Shown here: piece after piece, positions 62,868 through 64,000 of the stretch
Position numbering within the stretch: position 1 is the stretch's first letter
Layout: every line of letters begins with the position of its first letter
From: Acetobacter ghanensis
GTDB taxonomy: Bacteria; Pseudomonadota; Alphaproteobacteria; Acetobacterales; Acetobacteraceae
Direction: 5' to 3'
DNA length: 64,000 bases
Assembly: GCF_001499675.1 (NCBI RefSeq)
Contig: NZ_LN609302.1
Coordinates: forward strand, 1 to 64,000
Translations under genes and position numbers: made by a program
Notes under the pieces: generated by a model
Databases searched by the model: none
Told to the model about the DNA's origin: nothing
What the model saw: only the letters and a program-made list of their open reading frames with translations

Positions 62868-64000
62868 ATGCAGGATGTAGACGACACAGCATCAGGGGCC
62901 GGGCACGAGCCGGAAGCCGATACCACACCGGATGCTCCGCATACGGAGGAACCGCACGCCACCGGGGCAGAGGCAACGCCAGAGGCCGAAGCCACCAGTG
63001 CGGCGCCAGAAGACGCCCATGCCGAACCACAGGGCAGCGCGGAACCCGGAGCCGAGGCGCATACCGACCACACCACGGCCGGGGATGATGCCCCCCCGCA
63101 CGCCGAGGCAAAGGCAGAGGACGCCCACGCCGGGTCCGCGGACCATGATGCACACGCCGAACACGGAGAACACCCCGGCTCCCCGGAGGAAGACCCGTTT
63201 GGCAGCCACCTGCTTGACCAGTCGGAAATTGACAACCTGCTGGGCCACACGTTTGGCGGGTTTGAAGAGCCGGAAGAAACCGGCATGGAGCGCGTTATCA
63301 AGGCCGGGTTTGTGGCCTACGAACGCCTGCCCATGCTGGAAATTGTTTTTGACCGGCTTGTGCGCATTCTCTCCGCCACCCTGCGCAACTTCACCAATGA
63401 CAACGTCGAAATCACCATCGAGGGCATTCGCTCCCTGCGCTTTGGGGACTACATGGGGGCCGTGCCCTCCTCCTCCATGTTTGCAGTGTTCAAGGCCGTT
63501 CAGTGGGACAATTACGGGCTTGTCGTGGTGGATTCGGCCATGTCCTACTCCATTATCGATATTCTCATGGGCGGGCCGCGTGGCGTTGGGCATGTGGGGG
63601 TGGAAACACGCCCCCATACCGCCATTGAGCGCGCGCTAATTGAAAAGCTCATCACCCTCACGCTGTCCGACCTGTCCGCCGCGTTCAACCCGGTCTGTAC
63701 CGTGGATCTGACGTTTGAACGGCTGGAAGTCAGCTCCCGTTTTGCCGCCATTGCCCGCGCCTCCAACGCCGTGGTGCTGGCCAAGCTCCATATTGATATG
63801 GAAGACCGCAGCGGCAACATGGACCTGATTATCCCTTACGCCACGCTGGAACCGGTGCGCGACCAGCTTTCGCAGCAGTTCATGGGCGAAAAGTTCGGGC
63901 GCGACTCGATTTGGGAAGACCATCTGTTTTCCGAAATTCTGGAAACGGATGCGCAGGTCTCCGCCGTGTTTGACGAAAAGATTGTCCCGCTTTCCGAGGT
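62868..64000 (+). CDS. fliM: Flagellar motor switch protein FliM, partial, with long N-terminal extension
   Basis: The visible 377 residues end at the window edge. From about residue 115 the protein has the FliM CheY-binding start LLDQSEIDNLLGHTFGGFEE, then the FliM middle domain (AGFVAYERLPMLEIVFDRLV, IRSLRFGDYMGAVPSSSMF and HTAIERALIEKLITLTLSDL). The first 112 residues are an unusual Ala, Glu, His and Pro rich, strongly acidic extension. Ordinary FliM starts almost at the LLSQxEIDALL motif. FliM forms the C-ring and sets rotation direction. The ATG at 62868 has only a weak, distant ribosome binding site. Confidence 0.9.
   Translation, partial: MQDVDDTASGAGHEPEADTTPDAPHTEEPHATGAEATPEAEATSAAPEDAHAEPQGSAEPGAEAHTDHTTAGDDAPPHAEAKAEDAHAGSADHDAHAEHGEHPGSPEEDPFGSHLLDQSEIDNLLGHTFGGFEEPEETGMERVIKAGFVAYERLPMLEIVFDRLVRILSATLRNFTNDNVEITIEGIRSLRFGDYMGAVPSSSMFAVFKAVQWDNYGLVVVDSAMSYSIIDILMGGPRGVGHVGVETRPHTAIERALIEKLITLTLSDLSAAFNPVCTVDLTFERLEVSSRFAAIARASNAVVLAKLHIDMEDRSGNMDLIIPYATLEPVRDQLSQQFMGEKFGRDSIWEDHLFSEILETDAQVSAVFDEKIVPLSE

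Overview
The window looks like the chromosome of an acetic acid bacterium (Acetobacteraceae, Acetobacter/Gluconobacter-like). The basis is the GC-rich coding style, the alphaproteobacterial gene orders truB-rpsO-pnp and gyrA-coaD-ppiB, and a flagellar fliL-fliM pair. This assignment is inference from composition and gene content; no database was consulted. I see no rRNA genes and no CRISPR array. The only tRNA is tRNA-Lys(UUU).

Layout. (1) 1-10,025 is host DNA: a partial exported protein, a TTG-started LysR regulator, and an uptake and oxidation cluster (aldo/keto reductase, MFS transporter and TonB receptor, divergent from a TauD-type dioxygenase), then a CBS-PAS-GGDEF-EAL protein. (2) About 10,300-34,900 is a contractile-tailed prophage. 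On the minus strand, read from right to left, it carries a DUF1376 replication-type gene, a candidate late regulator, terminase, portal, protease, capsid, neck, sheath, tube, a short tape-measure-like protein, baseplate, fibre and endolysin. The plus strand carries an S24 repressor and one small gene behind a promoter with a palindromic operator in its spacer. The repressor and the tail chaperone each carry a one-base homopolymer frameshift, and no integrase is visible. (3) 34,900-41,750 is a mosaic: a glycosyltransferase fragment, a GT-C-like membrane protein, an AT-rich pair of frame-disrupted genes resembling a toxin/immunity pair, a defence-type reverse transcriptase with an intact YVDD motif, two orphan small ORFs, and a tyrosine-recombinase remnant ending 18 bases from the 3' end of tRNA-Lys. 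(4) 41,747-64,000 is host DNA: tRNA-Lys, ppiB, coaD, gyrA, a flavin oxidoreductase, pnp, rpsO, truB, an mla-type lipid transport operon, a surface polysaccharide cluster (glf, GT25, GT2, DUF4422-GT8, two methyltransferase-like genes), then fliL and a partial fliM with a long acidic, His-rich N-terminal extension.

How the parts work together. Within the prophage the late genes are tightly packed with ATGA or TAATG junctions, but four minus-strand hairpin terminators lie inside or in front of the late region. A fifth lies just past the right edge of the lysis genes, which would put it downstream of the endolysin if the prophage ends were joined. The tRNA-Lys island is the most interesting stretch: it looks like a decayed integrative element that still holds an apparently intact reverse transcriptase of the UG/Abi (DRT) kind.
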